The notes: generated by a model from the sequence alone, not told the origin. A stretch of 64,000 nt of DNA from CAWHYG01 sp963833505 (GCA_963833505.1 CAWHYG010000007.1:744001-808000); one strand, 5' to 3'. Counted from the first letter of the stretch, positions 16,136 to 25,037 are shown. Numbers and translations are program-made.

Positions 16136-17407
16136 TCATGCCTCGCCTCCGCGCAGGATCTCGAGCCGTTCGGCGAATCCCGGGTCGCTCGTGCCCACCA
16201 TCCGCGATGAATCGACCCGGACCTCGCCGCTCGCGGCGCAGCCCGCCACGAGCGCGGCCATGGCGATGCGATGATCGTCATGCGTTTCCACGAGGCCGCC
16301 GGCGGCGCCTCCCGTGCCATGGACGCGGAAGCCTTCCGCCTGTTCCTCGACCTCGACGCCGACGGCCCGGAGCAGCGCGCAGGTGGAAGCGATCCGGTCC
16401 GACTCCTTGACCCTGAGTTCGCCCATGCCTTCGAAGTGGCTTTCCCCGCGGGCGAAGGCCGCGGCCACGGCCAGCACCGGAACCTCGTCGATGAGCCGGG
16501 GCGCTTCCGACCCCACCACGTGGACTGGACGCAGCTCGCTCGACTCCATCCGAAGGGTTCCGGTCGGTTCCGGCCCGGTCTCGGGATCGGGCGTGATCGT
16601 GAGGCGAGCGCCCATGCGCCTTAGCGCGTCGAGGCCGCCCGTGCGGGTCGGGTTGAGCCCGACTCCCTCGATCGAAATGCGGCTTCCCGGAGTGATGGCC
16701 GCCGCCACCAGGTAGAACGCGGCGGCGGAGACGTCGCCGGGCACGCTCCAGGAGCGCGCCTCCAGATCCGCGCCCGCCGAAAGCGTCACCGCCCCGGGCT
16801 CGCGCCGGAGGGGCGCTCCCAGCCAGGCAAGGAGCCGCTCGGTGTGATCGCGCGACGGCCCCGGCTCCCGGACGCGGACTTCGCCGCTCTCAAGAGCGAG
16901 CCCGGCCAGGAGAAGCGCCGACTTGACCTGGGCGCTCGCCACCGGCAGCAGATAGTCGATGCCGGCCAGAGGACCGCCGCGGATCGCCAGCGGCGCCCGC
17001 GCGCCCTGCCGGGCGTCGATCCGGGCGCCCATCGAGCGCAGCGGCTCGATGACGCGGCCCATCGGCCTCGATCGAAGCGAACGATCGCCGGTCAGGATCG
17101 AGAGGAACGGCCGCGGCGCCAGCAGTCCCGCCAGAAGACGGAGCCCGGTGCCGGAATTGCCGAGATCGAGCACCTCCTCCGGCTCACGGAGCGATCCGCT
17201 TCCCCGGATGCGCCAGCCGTCCGGTTCGATCTGAACCGGCGCGCCCAGGGACTCGACCGCGGAGAGCGTGGCGCGACAGTCCGCGCCCGGATTCGGATCG
17301 CGCAGGAAGGTCTCCCCCTTCGCCAGCGCGCCGAGCAGGACTCCGCGATGCGTCAGGGACTTGTCCGGCACCACCCGGATTCTTCCGATGAGGGGACGGA
17401 GCTTCAT
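16136..17407 (-). CDS. aroA: 3-phosphoshikimate 1-carboxyvinyltransferase (EPSP synthase)
   Basis: About 423 residues, the usual length. It catalyses the sixth shikimate-pathway step (shikimate-3-phosphate plus PEP). Motifs include PDKSLTHRGVLLGALAKG, DLGNSGTGLRLLAGLL (the NxGTxxR active-site loop), LTGDRSLRSRPM, YLLPVASAQVKSALLLAGL, IDEVPVLAVAAAFARG, KESDRI and HDDHRIAMA. The ATG at 17407 is chosen over the longer frame because AGGAGG lies 5 bases upstream. It follows pheA by about 10 bases, so two aromatic amino-acid genes are paired. Confidence 0.97.
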   Translation of the reverse strand: MKLRPLIGRIRVVPDKSLTHRGVLLGALAKGETFLRDPNPGADCRATLSAVESLGAPVQIEPDGWRIRGSGSLREPEEVLDLGNSGTGLRLLAGLLAPRPFLSILTGDRSLRSRPMGRVIEPLRSMGARIDARQGARAPLAIRGGPLAGIDYLLPVASAQVKSALLLAGLALESGEVRVREPGPSRDHTERLLAWLGAPLRREPGAVTLSAGADLEARSWSVPGDVSAAAFYLVAAAITPGSRISIEGVGLNPTRTGGLDALRRMGARLTITPDPETGPEPTGTLRMESSELRPVHVVGSEAPRLIDEVPVLAVAAAFARGESHFEGMGELRVKESDRIASTCALLRAVGVEVEEQAEGFRVHGTGGAAGGLVETHDDHRIAMAALVAGCAASGEVRVDSSRMVGTSDPGFAERLEILRGGEA

Positions 17408-17417
17408 CGAAGCCTCC

Positions 17418-18497
17418 TCAGAACGGCCGGTCCGGAGGCGTCTCGCTCGGGTAGGATCCGAGCACCTGCAGCAGATCCACGTCGCGCCGCAGCTCCTCGA
17501 GCGCCGCCGCGACCGCGGCGTCCTCCCGATGCCCTTCGAGTTCCAGGACGAACAGGTGGTCCCAACGCCCGAGATGGGTCGCCTTGGGTTCGAGCCAGCA
17601 TACGTTGATGCCCTGACGGGCGAAGACGCCCGTGACCCCATGGAGCGCTCCCGGCCGGTTCGCGATCACCGCCAGGATGGAGGTCTTGTCCTTCCCCGTC
17701 GGTTTCGCCTCCCGCCGGGACAGGATCAGAAAGCGGCGGCTGGCTTCCGGAAGGTCTTCGATTCCGATTTCGAGAGGAGAGAGTCCGGCCAGGATCTCGA
17801 GAACCGGATATCCCAGCGCCGCGCCTCCCGTCTGTCGGGCCTCGCGGAGAGCGTCCTCGACCGTGCCGACGACCCTCACCTCCCGGTCGCGGGCATGGCG
17901 TTCGATCCAGCGGGAAGCCTGCATGACGACGGCCGGAGAGCCGAAGACCGGTCCCTGCGCGCCGGCCGGATCCGCGCTGAAGAGGCCGAGTCGCGGCCGG
18001 ACATGGATCTCGCCGAACGCCACCGCCTTCGAATGCAGGAAGAGATCAAGCCGGTCGAGGCTGGCCTCGAGCGAATGCCCCTCGAGGCTCACAACGGCGT
18101 ATCCGGCGCTGCCGTCTTCCAGCTTGGCGAAGATGTTTTCGGCCCGCGGGGTCGGCTCGGTCCGGGCGGAAGCGCCGAAGCGCAGCACGGCCGCGTGATG
18201 CGCCAGGCTTCCCCAGGTTCCGTGGACCAGCACCGACCGGTCGGCTTCGACCGCGCGGCTGGCGGAGATGATCTCCCGGAAGATCGAGGCCATCGGCCCG
18301 GGCGGAAAGCGGCCGGCCGCGACGTCCTCAGCGCGTTCCAGGACGCGCCGCTCGCGCTCGGGATCATAGGCGGACAGCCCGGCGGCCTCCTTGGCCGCGC
18401 CGATGCTGCCGGCGGCCTTCAATCGATCGACCAGGAGGTCAACGATCCGCCGGTCGATGTCGTCGATGCGGCGTCTCAGATCTTCGAGTTCCGACAT
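17418..18497 (-). CDS. pheA: Chorismate mutase/prephenate dehydratase-like protein with ACT domain; dehydratase motifs degenerate
   Basis: Protein of 359 residues with the P-protein layout. Residues 1-85 form an AroQ chorismate mutase (LRRRIDDIDRRIVDLL, with Lys36 and the YDPERERRVLERA segment kept). Residues 88-265 form a prephenate dehydratase-like domain, and 270-350 an ACT domain (KTSILAVIANRPGALHG). The dehydratase signatures are altered: GPxGS/TF-type sequence reads HGTWGSLAHHAA, the PIENSxxG segment reads VVSLEGHSLEAS, and the NxTRF motif with its catalytic Thr reads EASRRF. The ACT ESRP motif reads EPKA. The mutase looks functional; dehydratase activity and classical Phe feedback are doubtful. 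Confidence 0.85.
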   Translation of the reverse strand: MSELEDLRRRIDDIDRRIVDLLVDRLKAAGSIGAAKEAAGLSAYDPERERRVLERAEDVAAGRFPPGPMASIFREIISASRAVEADRSVLVHGTWGSLAHHAAVLRFGASARTEPTPRAENIFAKLEDGSAGYAVVSLEGHSLEASLDRLDLFLHSKAVAFGEIHVRPRLGLFSADPAGAQGPVFGSPAVVMQASRWIERHARDREVRVVGTVEDALREARQTGGAALGYPVLEILAGLSPLEIGIEDLPEASRRFLILSRREAKPTGKDKTSILAVIANRPGALHGVTGVFARQGINVCWLEPKATHLGRWDHLFVLELEGHREDAAVAAALEELRRDVDLLQVLGSYPSETPPDRPF

Positions 18498-18521
18498 GGG
18501 AGCTCCGGCCGGCGCGGGCTT

Positions 18522-19247
18522 CTAGAGCGACAGGCCGGTGTGGCGGGCCAGGAGCGAGATCTCCTCAGCCGCCAGCGGCCGGACCATGCCCGGTTCGAGC
18601 CCGCCCAGTTCGATCCCGGCATAGGCGATCCGCCGCAGCGCCAGCACCCGGAGATCGAAGACCGCCAGCATCCTTCGAATCTCGCGGTTCCGGCCTTCAC
18701 GAAGCGAGATTCTAACCCGCGCGATGTCGCCGCGCCGACCCAAAACCCGGACCCGGGCCGGTCCGGTTCGTTCGCCCGGACCGATCATCACGCCCGCGCG
18801 CAGCTTCAGGATCGCCTCGAGATCGGGCACCGGCCGAACCCACACGAGATAGGTCCGCTCCTGCTGGAAGCGGGGATGGAGAAGCCGGTTCGCGAGCTCT
18901 CCGTTGTTGGTGAGGAGGAGAAGCCCTTCGCTCGATCGATCGAGCCGCCCGATCGGAAACACGCGGCCTTTCATGCCGCCCAGGAGATCCTCGATCGTCT
19001 TCCGGCCTCGCTCGTCCGACAAGGTCGTGACGTAGCCGGCCGGTTTGTTCATCGCGAGATAGAGCCATCGCCGGGGCGGGCGGATCCGCTCGCCGTCGCA
19101 GCGGATCTCATCCTTTTCGGGATCGACGTCCGGCCCGGGAAATCCGGCGATCGCGCCGTTGACCTCGACCCGACCCTGCCTGATCAGCTCCTCGACCGCC
19201 CGTCTGGATCCAAGGCCGGAAGACGCGAGGAAGCGGTTCAGGCGCAT
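18522..19247 (-). CDS. RluB/RsuA-family rRNA pseudouridine synthase
   Basis: About 241 residues. An N-terminal S4 domain (MRLNRFLASSGLGSRRAVEELIRQGRVEVNG) is followed by the RsuA/RluB/RluE/RluF catalytic domain: LAMNKPAGYVTT, IGRLDRSSEGLLLLTNNGELA (catalytic Asp in GRLD) and the EGRNREIRRML motif. It converts uridine to pseudouridine, most likely in the 23S large-subunit RNA (RluB type), since scpA-scpB-rluB is a frequent gene order. The ATG at 19247 begins the S4 domain; it starts just after the scpB stop. Confidence 0.92.
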   Translation of the reverse strand: MRLNRFLASSGLGSRRAVEELIRQGRVEVNGAIAGFPGPDVDPEKDEIRCDGERIRPPRRWLYLAMNKPAGYVTTLSDERGRKTIEDLLGGMKGRVFPIGRLDRSSEGLLLLTNNGELANRLLHPRFQQERTYLVWVRPVPDLEAILKLRAGVMIGPGERTGPARVRVLGRRGDIARVRISLREGRNREIRRMLAVFDLRVLALRRIAYAGIELGGLEPGMVRPLAAEEISLLARHTGLSL

Positions 19248-19254
19248 GCCGGCG

Positions 19255-20169
19255 TCAGTCCGCCGCGAGCGACCGCTGCGGCGCGCCGGCGCCTCGCCGC
19301 CCGGCGACACCGGCATCCACTGCCTCCGTCTCCGCCAGCTCCGCCTCCGGGGCCAGGGAAAGCTCCGGAACGCCGGCCGCGTCCGACTCCGATGACGCGC
19401 CATCTCCGTCCGAACCGGGGCTCTCGATCAGGCCCCGTTCCACCAGGGCTTCCCGGATCTCCGGATCCTCCAGCGGATCGGAGCCCAGGAGAGACCGCAG
19501 CTCCTCCGGGCTCGGAAGGTCGGACAGGGAATTGATGCCGAAGTAGCGGAGGAATTCCTCGGTGCTGCCGTAGAGGAGCGGGCGGCCGAGTGCCTGGCTC
19601 CGGCCGCGCACCGTCACGAGGTCGCGCTCGAGCAGCGTGTGCAGCACCTGCCCACAATCGACGCCGCGGATCTCCTCCATCTCGCCGCGGGTGATCGGTT
19701 GGCGGTAGGCGACGATCGCCAGGGTCTCCATGGCCGCCCGGGAGAGACGACTGCGCCTCTTCCCGACCAGGAACCTCGTGACGTATTCGTGCATCTCGGG
19801 ATCGGTGCGCAGCATGTAGCCGCCGCCTATCTGCTCGAGCTGGAATCCCGCGCCTTCCTGTCGATAGGCCCGCGTCATCTCTTCGAGAGTCCCCTCGATC
19901 CGCTCCGGCGTCTCCTCGGGAACCGCGCACAAGAGCTGCTCCACGGTGACCGGCCGGTCGGTGGCGAAAAGAACGGCTTCGAGCACCCGCCGGAGATGGG
20001 GCGCCACGGCGCGCAGCTTTCCGTTCCCGCGTCGCGGCGGCAGCTCCTGCGATTCCAGCTCCTCCATCGGATCGGCTTCGAGCCCGGCTGCGCCCGCGGC
20101 GCCGTAGGCCATCGCGAGTGAAGCCCCGTCCTGGGGCGTCGGCATCAAGGCATCCTGCCTAGCGCTCAT
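19255..20169 (-). CDS. scpB: Segregation and condensation protein B
   Basis: About 304 residues, longer than the usual near 200 because both ends carry acidic/Ala-rich extensions. The winged-helix core is clear: LRRVLEAVLFATDRPVTVEQLL, LRTDPEMHEYVTRFL, RLSRAAMETLAIVAYRQPITRGEMEEIRGVD and ERDLVTVRGRSQALGRPLLYGSTEEFLRYFG. ScpB dimers bridge ScpA and SMC in chromosome condensation. The ATG at 20169 follows GGGAGG with 5-base spacing and overlaps the scpA stop by 11 bases. Confidence 0.95.
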   Translation of the reverse strand: MSARQDALMPTPQDGASLAMAYGAAGAAGLEADPMEELESQELPPRRGNGKLRAVAPHLRRVLEAVLFATDRPVTVEQLLCAVPEETPERIEGTLEEMTRAYRQEGAGFQLEQIGGGYMLRTDPEMHEYVTRFLVGKRRSRLSRAAMETLAIVAYRQPITRGEMEEIRGVDCGQVLHTLLERDLVTVRGRSQALGRPLLYGSTEEFLRYFGINSLSDLPSPEELRSLLGSDPLEDPEIREALVERGLIESPGSDGDGASSESDAAGVPELSLAPEAELAETEAVDAGVAGRRGAGAPQRSLAAD

Positions 20170-21127
20170 CGAATCCTCCCTGTTCCGCCGGCTCAATCGG
20201 CTCTCCGGCCGGCGAGCGGAATTCCTCGATCTCGTCTTCCTGATCCAGACCGGACACGAACGGATCCGGGCCTGCGGCGGGCCCATCGGAATCCTCGCCG
20301 AAGGCTGATTCTCCAGCGCGCGGCGCATCAGGCCCCGGAACCCGCGGCGCCAGCCAGATCTCCGCCAGGGCGCGAGGCTGATGGGCCCGGAGCCTCTGGA
20401 GCCGCGCCAGCTCAAGCACGGCCAGGAAGGTCACGACGACTTCCAGCCGCATCCCCGGCTGTCGCAGAAGACGCGAGAAACGGAAGCCCCATCCCTGGCC
20501 GTCCGGCAGATCCTCGCATTCCCCCTGTCCCTGCAGCCAGCGGTCGATCCACTCGATCTGATCGGTCAGCCGGATCTCCTCCAAATGGACCGCATGTCCG
20601 GCGGGCGGCTCGCGGCGCGAGAGAAGATCCTCGAGGTACTCCGCCAGGTCGATCAGCTTCGGCTCGCGCAGGGGAAGCGCGTGGCCGCGCTCGAGAACGG
20701 CGGCGGCCCCGCGGGGATGCTTCCGCGCCTGCGCCCACTCCAGACCCGACATGGCCCGGGCCGCTTCGCGGAATTTCCGGTACTCCACGAGCCGCTCGAT
20801 GAGGTCTTCGCGGGTCAGCGGCTCCTCATCCTCCTCTTCAGGCAGGAAGGAGGGGCGCGGCAGCAGGTTCTGGCTCTTGATCCGCATCAGGGTCGCGGCC
20901 ATGACCAGGAACTCCCCCGCCACCTCGATGTTGAGAGCCCGGAGCGTCGAGAGGTACTCGAGATACTGGCGGGTGATTCTCGAAATCGAGATTTCCCAGA
21001 TCTCGATCCGGTCCTTCTTGATGAGATGGAGCAGGAGGTCGAGGGGCCCATGGAAGGTCTCCAGCTCGACCGGATGCCCCTTGAACTGGGAGAGATCGGT
21101 TTCGGTTGTCGTCGTCGGCAGCGTCAC
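20159..21127 (-). CDS. scpA: Segregation and condensation protein A
   Basis: Protein of 322 residues, the kleisin subunit of the SMC-ScpAB condensin. The N-terminal block FHGPLDLLLHLIKKDRIEIWEISISRITRQYLEYL is diagnostic, followed by EFLVMAATLMRIKSQNLLP and a C-terminal winged-helix segment (VVTFLAVLELARLQRLRAHQ). An acidic tail of about 70 residues extends the end. The GTG start at 21127 has GGAGGG upstream, and a strong promoter lies at 21172-21200. It is the first gene of the scpA-scpB-rluB-pheA-aroA-cmk-plsC run. Confidence 0.95.
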   Translation of the reverse strand: MTLPTTTTETDLSQFKGHPVELETFHGPLDLLLHLIKKDRIEIWEISISRITRQYLEYLSTLRALNIEVAGEFLVMAATLMRIKSQNLLPRPSFLPEEEDEEPLTREDLIERLVEYRKFREAARAMSGLEWAQARKHPRGAAAVLERGHALPLREPKLIDLAEYLEDLLSRREPPAGHAVHLEEIRLTDQIEWIDRWLQGQGECEDLPDGQGWGFRFSRLLRQPGMRLEVVVTFLAVLELARLQRLRAHQPRALAEIWLAPRVPGPDAPRAGESAFGEDSDGPAAGPDPFVSGLDQEDEIEEFRSPAGEPIEPAEQGGFDER

Positions 21128-21171
21128 GGACGCCCTCCGCCAGCCAGCCCCATACAGCCCACGAAACCCAT

Positions 21172-21200
21172 AAGCTACTCTCGGACCGGAAGCAAGTCAA
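21172..21200 (-). promoter_or_regulatory. Sigma70-type promoter of the scpA operon
   Basis: On the minus strand TTGACT (21200-21195) and TAGCTT (21177-21172) are separated by exactly 17 bases. The predicted start site near 21165 gives a leader of about 40 bases ending in the scpA ribosome-binding site GGAGGG. Confidence 0.7.
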
Positions 21201-21796
21201 GGGGCGGAACCTTTGACGGTGGAAAACTCGATCCCCGCGCCGGATCGCGGGAGGGCAGCTTCCGACCCTCGCCCAACGGCCTGCAGCCGAGACCGGATCC
21301 GGGCATGAAACCGCATTCAACGGTCGAAGGATGCCATTGACTGACAGTCAGATACGACCAATCGGCGCTGCCCAGGGAAGGCCCGTGCCTCCAGGTCTGG
21401 GAGCAGGCCGCATGCGCCAAGAAAACGGCGCGCGGCACCTTCAGTGGCACCGCGCGCCGAGAGGACAGGCCGGAAGGATTCCCCTCTTGAGTGCAAGTCA
21501 GCGAGTGGAGTGGTTTTCGTCCGAACCGGTTCGACGGCCGACCGGAAAAGTGCCCACTTGCCTTCCAGCCATACCCCGAGCGGGACGGGTGGTAACCCCG
21601 AACCCAGCTCCGTACCCTTTCGAGGAGAACCGGCGCGGTGCCGTACAGTGCGAATCCTCAAACACGGGGGAATCGTATAAGAGGAAGGTCACGCCCAGTC
21701 CACGCAACCTCTTCGGACGCGCCGGCTCTCCGAGAATCGATGAACGCCCGCCGGTCCCGGCCCCCAGGGCGGGCCCTCCTGGACATGTCCGCGGGC
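21201..21796. other. Gene-free region between the scpA promoter and the PrcB-domain lipoprotein
   Basis: About 600 bases with no protein frame that resembles a gene on either strand. It holds one clear feature, the minus-strand intrinsic terminator at 21418-21459. That terminator lies about 340 bases beyond the nearest upstream stop codon, so the stretch is either a long 3' untranslated region or a small non-coding RNA gene. I could not match it to tmRNA, RNase P RNA, SRP RNA or a known riboswitch. Confidence 0.5.
21418..21459 (-). terminator. Rho-independent terminator
   Basis: A perfect 10-bp stem, CGGCGCGCGG (21426-21435) with CCGCGCGCCG (21450-21459), and a 14-base loop. On the minus strand it is followed directly by TTTTCTT. 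It would end transcripts coming from the lipoprotein gene at 21797 or from a small RNA in between. Confidence 0.8.
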
Positions 21797-22660
21797 TCAG
21801 TGACACTGCGTTTCCACCGTCGTGGTCGCGTAGAGAACGCTGCCGCTTTCGGCGGGGACCGCGACCAGGACGAACGGCTGCGTGACAGAGGCGCTGATCA
21901 CGCAGCTCGGTCCAGGATCAACCTGGCGGAAGTCGAGACGAAGCCAGTTCGAGTCGGTCTGCTCGACCCCGTCCACGCTCACCGCGTAGCCGTTCGAAGG
22001 CTGGTCGCCGAGGAACGCGGCAATGACCATCTGGCTGGCGAAATCGATGCGCGGAATCGCGACCGGCGCGCCCGGGCTGTGCTCCGCCAGCAGCCGCAGC
22101 AGCGCGTCCCGGTCCCTCACGATCAGCTCGCGCTGATCATGGATGGCGCTGTGGACGCCTTGCGCGAGCACCGTGTAGCTCACCACGCGGAGCCGGGCCT
22201 CTCCCAGCTCGCCGACCAGCTGGTCGAACTCGCTCCGCATTCCGGTCAGCGCCGCCGGCGGAGCCGGGTCGCACGATCCGGTCACATAGGTCAAAACCTC
22301 GCTCCCCCGCGCGACGCTTACCACGAAGCTGTCGCTCGGACACGGGGTGGACGAAGCGTAAGAATGGGGGGGAAGGGCGGCGACATAACGGGCGAGCGTC
22401 TCCAGTTTCTCGCCCGCGAGGAGGCCCCTAGTCGACACCGCATTCCCCCGTCCCTCTGACAGGTTGAGATCGCCGTCGGATCGGACGGTCAGATCCTTCG
22501 TCAGGTCCTGATCTCCGGCCGCTACGTTGTGGAACTGGACCATGTCCCAGGTCGGACTCTTGGACCCCGATCCGGTCACCTGATCGGGGCCGCAACCCGC
22601 AGTGAGTCCTCCCAGCGCTAGTGCCAGAATGAGGAGGTGATGTGCTTCACACCCGCGCAT
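21797..22660 (-). CDS. Lipoprotein with PrcB C-terminal-like domain
   Basis: About 287 residues. The N-terminus is a lipoprotein signal (LLILALALGGLTAGC). The middle part has two Cys-containing strands (STPCPSDSFVVSVARGSEVLTYVTGSCDP). The C-terminal 110 residues resemble the PrcB domain: a region around DFASQMVIAAFLGDQPSNGYAVSVDGV and a terminal TQPFVLVAVP strand. PrcB was named from a spirochaete protease complex; a protease role here is not shown. The ATG at 22660 has GGAGG 10 bases upstream. It is the last of three exported proteins behind the two-component genes. Confidence 0.75.
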   Translation of the reverse strand: MRGCEAHHLLILALALGGLTAGCGPDQVTGSGSKSPTWDMVQFHNVAAGDQDLTKDLTVRSDGDLNLSEGRGNAVSTRGLLAGEKLETLARYVAALPPHSYASSTPCPSDSFVVSVARGSEVLTYVTGSCDPAPPAALTGMRSEFDQLVGELGEARLRVVSYTVLAQGVHSAIHDQRELIVRDRDALLRLLAEHSPGAPVAIPRIDFASQMVIAAFLGDQPSNGYAVSVDGVEQTDSNWLRLDFRQVDPGPSCVISASVTQPFVLVAVPAESGSVLYATTTVETQCH

Positions 22661-22902
22661 GCCTGCATCACCTCCATTTCCGTGCCAGCTATCGCCGCGG
22701 CGGCGCTTTCGGAGGCAGGAACACGGCGGGTTTTCGAGTCCCGTCCGGTCGATTCCGTAACCTTCCACGTCACAAGCCATTGAACGCAGAAGGCCAGGTG
22801 TGGTCGAACTCCGGGATCCGGTTCGGGAGGGTCCAGGGCGCGATGCGCAGGGGCGCACGGGCGCGGAGAGGCCGTTGTCTCGACGAAAAACCGGGCCGGG
22901 CC

Positions 22903-24144
22903 TCAGAAACTTGAGGGGGAACCCACCTCCCAGGTCACTCCGGCCGAGGCGACCTGCTTCCGGTAATAGTTCTGGATGAGCAGGGACTCGTTCCGATACC
23001 AGGCCTGCCGGAGATCGACGGACCAATGGAGACCGAACGTACGGGACAGGCGCAGGGCCACGACGTTGTCGTCCCCCCGGGCATCCGCCTCGCCGCTTCC
23101 CAGGATGAGGATCTGCCCAAGGTCGGGATTCGTGTAGCGGGTGCTTTCCAGGTTGCCGTAGAACTGGCCCATCAGCCCGCCCGGCAGCCCGTAGGAGAAG
23201 AGCCACTGAAGCTCGTGCCGATCGTAGGCCCCGTCGATGGAGTTCGAATCCTGCATCCGGTAGGCGTAGCGGATCTGCGCCATCCCGCCTCGCAGGAACC
23301 GCAGCCCGAGGTGCAGGAGATGGTAGGAGTCCGATCGATCAGGGCCCAGCTCGGGCGTCGGCGGCGATTCGAGGTCCGTCTGGACCTCCTCGATCGACTG
23401 GATCCCGTACTGCACGCCTCCCAGCTCGAGCCCTTCCTCCGCCGTGATCCAGGAGCGTAGGGGATGCTCGTAGGACAGATCGAAGCCGACCCCGGTCTGG
23501 TCGAGCGGCGCGGTGGAGCGAAAGTCCAGAGTCCAGAGATCCAATCGACACTTGAGGCTGCCGCGCGGCCCGAGGCCCAGGGCCGTCGTCAGGCGTCCCC
23601 ACTTGCGTTGATAGTCGCGCGAGAGGGAATCGGGATACTGCCGCCCGCCGGCGCCGAACTCGAGCCGGCTCCGGCCTCGGGCGCCCAGCCCGCGAAAATC
23701 CAGCTCCGCCTGTCCCTCGGCCTGACGCCGGTTCTCCTTGGGGTAGGACCCGTAGACCTGCGTGAATCCGCGGAAGGCGAGGTCGGCGTTGACACCGAGC
23801 GGCAGGCCGGCCAAGGCGACGTGACCGTCGCCCAGCAGCATCAGGAACGAATCCCCCTGCCGCGAGCGGGCCTCGAGCGATTCGAACACGTTGTCATCCC
23901 AGCCGCCCGATGTATGCAGGCGGAGGCCGCCGGTTACATCCGCGGCCCGCGCGGCCATCGCGAGGAGGATTGCGAGGCCCGAAAGCACGACGATCCGGCC
24001 GTGAAACGGGATTCGAAACGGCGTCCACCGGGTCCACGGGGCGCGATCTCCGGCCCGCGAACGCGGTGTGGAATCAGCGGGGCGGAGGAGATTCCGGAAC
24101 GATTCTCTGCTCGATCTCCCTGGTTTCGCTGGAGACGGCTTCAA
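22903..24144 (-). CDS. Predicted outer-membrane beta-barrel protein
   Basis: About 413 residues. After a long basic N-terminus there is a signal-peptide core (RIVVLSGLAILLAMAARA), then the pattern of alternating strands and short turns of a barrel (GGLRLHTSGGWDDNVFESLEARSRQGD, ELQWLFSYGLPGGLMGQFYGNLES and similar) to a C-terminal SSF. No named family is recognised; the opening resembles outer-membrane proteins of the DUF560/OMP_b-brl kind. The TTG at 24144 overlaps the upstream gene by about 71 bases; a GTG at 23988, right at the signal peptide, is an alternative start. Confidence 0.7.
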   Translation of the reverse strand: MKPSPAKPGRSSRESFRNLLRPADSTPRSRAGDRAPWTRWTPFRIPFHGRIVVLSGLAILLAMAARAADVTGGLRLHTSGGWDDNVFESLEARSRQGDSFLMLLGDGHVALAGLPLGVNADLAFRGFTQVYGSYPKENRRQAEGQAELDFRGLGARGRSRLEFGAGGRQYPDSLSRDYQRKWGRLTTALGLGPRGSLKCRLDLWTLDFRSTAPLDQTGVGFDLSYEHPLRSWITAEEGLELGGVQYGIQSIEEVQTDLESPPTPELGPDRSDSYHLLHLGLRFLRGGMAQIRYAYRMQDSNSIDGAYDRHELQWLFSYGLPGGLMGQFYGNLESTRYTNPDLGQILILGSGEADARGDDNVVALRLSRTFGLHWSVDLRQAWYRNESLLIQNYYRKQVASAGVTWEVGSPSSF

Positions 24145-25030
24145 GTTCCCTCTGGATCTCGCGCCGGAAGTTGTCCAGCACGCGAATCAGGCGGTCGGAC
24201 TCCTCGGGCGTCGTGGGCGTGATCCCGAGGGCGAACTCGAGATCCCCCGCTTCCCGAGCGATGTCGGCCGATGGCGCCGTTCGTCCGTTCCCCCCTTCGC
24301 CGTCTCCTCCGCCAGCGATTCCGCCTCGAACGCGGACCGCTCCGCCCGGAGATACGTCGCCGCCCGCATCCACCAGATTCAGGTCCTGGATGAAGCGCCG
24401 CGCTTCGACCAGGGTACGCCGCTCCTCGGTGAGCCGGGCCAGGCGGTCTCCGACGCGGAGGCTGAGCGCCTGCAGGTACCCGCTCACATCCTGATGGTAC
24501 TGGAGCTTGGCGCGCAAGGTCTCCTGGGTGTCCAGGCTGTCGGGCGCCAGCGGCGGATACTCAAGCACAACCGGCCCCTCCAGGGCCTGCTCCAGCCGCG
24601 ACCGCGCCTCCTGGAGCCGGATCAGAGCCGCCGCGTCATCCGAGGTGCCGTGCCCGTCCCGAATCCGGGACTCCAGCTCGCGGATCCGATCCTGACAGGA
24701 GGGCAGAGCCGCGCCCGCCAGCTCGCGGCAGCGCGCCTGGTGGTCCGCCAGGGTCAGCTCCAGATCCAGGGCCTTCTGCTGGATGCGATCGGCCTCGCGG
24801 AGGCGCGCGGCGGAAGCCTGCTTGCCCAGAGCCTCGACCTGCCGGCCGAGGCTGTCCGCCTCCCTCATCTGAGCGTCTCGAGCCGCCATGATGCGACCCT
24901 GCTCATCCAGACACCCGAGGGCGTCGCCCAGGGCATCCGCCCGGGCTCCGGATGTCAGAAATCCGAGACCGAGCCATGAGAATCCCAGGATTCCGGCCAG
25001 CGTTCGGGCACTCCGGAGCATCCGCGTCAT
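24074..25030 (-). CDS. Exported coiled-coil protein of unknown function
   Basis: About 318 residues with an N-terminal signal segment (LAGILGFSWLGLGFLTSGARADA) followed by long helical, charge-patterned sequence (READSLGRQVEALGKQASAARLREADRIQQKALDLE and on) typical of coiled coils. A glycine-rich hinge (GGIAGGGDGEGGNG) lies near residue 250, then another helix. No enzyme motif is seen. The start is ATG at 25030, 8 bases after the response-regulator stop. It is probably co-transcribed with the two-component genes and the following barrel, so a periplasmic stalk or adaptor is plausible; that is inference. Confidence 0.72.
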   Translation of the reverse strand: MTRMLRSARTLAGILGFSWLGLGFLTSGARADALGDALGCLDEQGRIMAARDAQMREADSLGRQVEALGKQASAARLREADRIQQKALDLELTLADHQARCRELAGAALPSCQDRIRELESRIRDGHGTSDDAAALIRLQEARSRLEQALEGPVVLEYPPLAPDSLDTQETLRAKLQYHQDVSGYLQALSLRVGDRLARLTEERRTLVEARRFIQDLNLVDAGGDVSPGGAVRVRGGIAGGGDGEGGNGRTAPSADIAREAGDLEFALGITPTTPEESDRLIRVLDNFRREIQRELEAVSSETREIEQRIVPESPPPR

Positions 25031-25037
25031 GACCGCT

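Noticed and set aside
21421..21465. GTGCCACTG-like sequence suggesting a cobalamin riboswitch
   Set aside because: The bases belong to the loop and stem of the terminator at 21418-21459; no other conserved B12-box element is nearby.
21455..21490. GGACAGGCCGGAAGGATT, slightly like the SRP RNA tip
   Set aside because: The conserved GTCAGG-CCGGAAGG-AGCAGC pattern is incomplete and no matching stem flanks it.
22680..22710. TGGCACG on the minus strand upstream of the PrcB-type lipoprotein, a possible sigma54 -24 box
   Set aside because: The -12 position reads TGGAG rather than TTGC and would overlap the ribosome-binding site.
22884..22916. GC-rich stretch followed by TTTTT after the barrel gene, possible terminator
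   Set aside because: The only good stem (CCTCA/TGAGG) is 10 bases from the T-run, too far for an intrinsic terminator.
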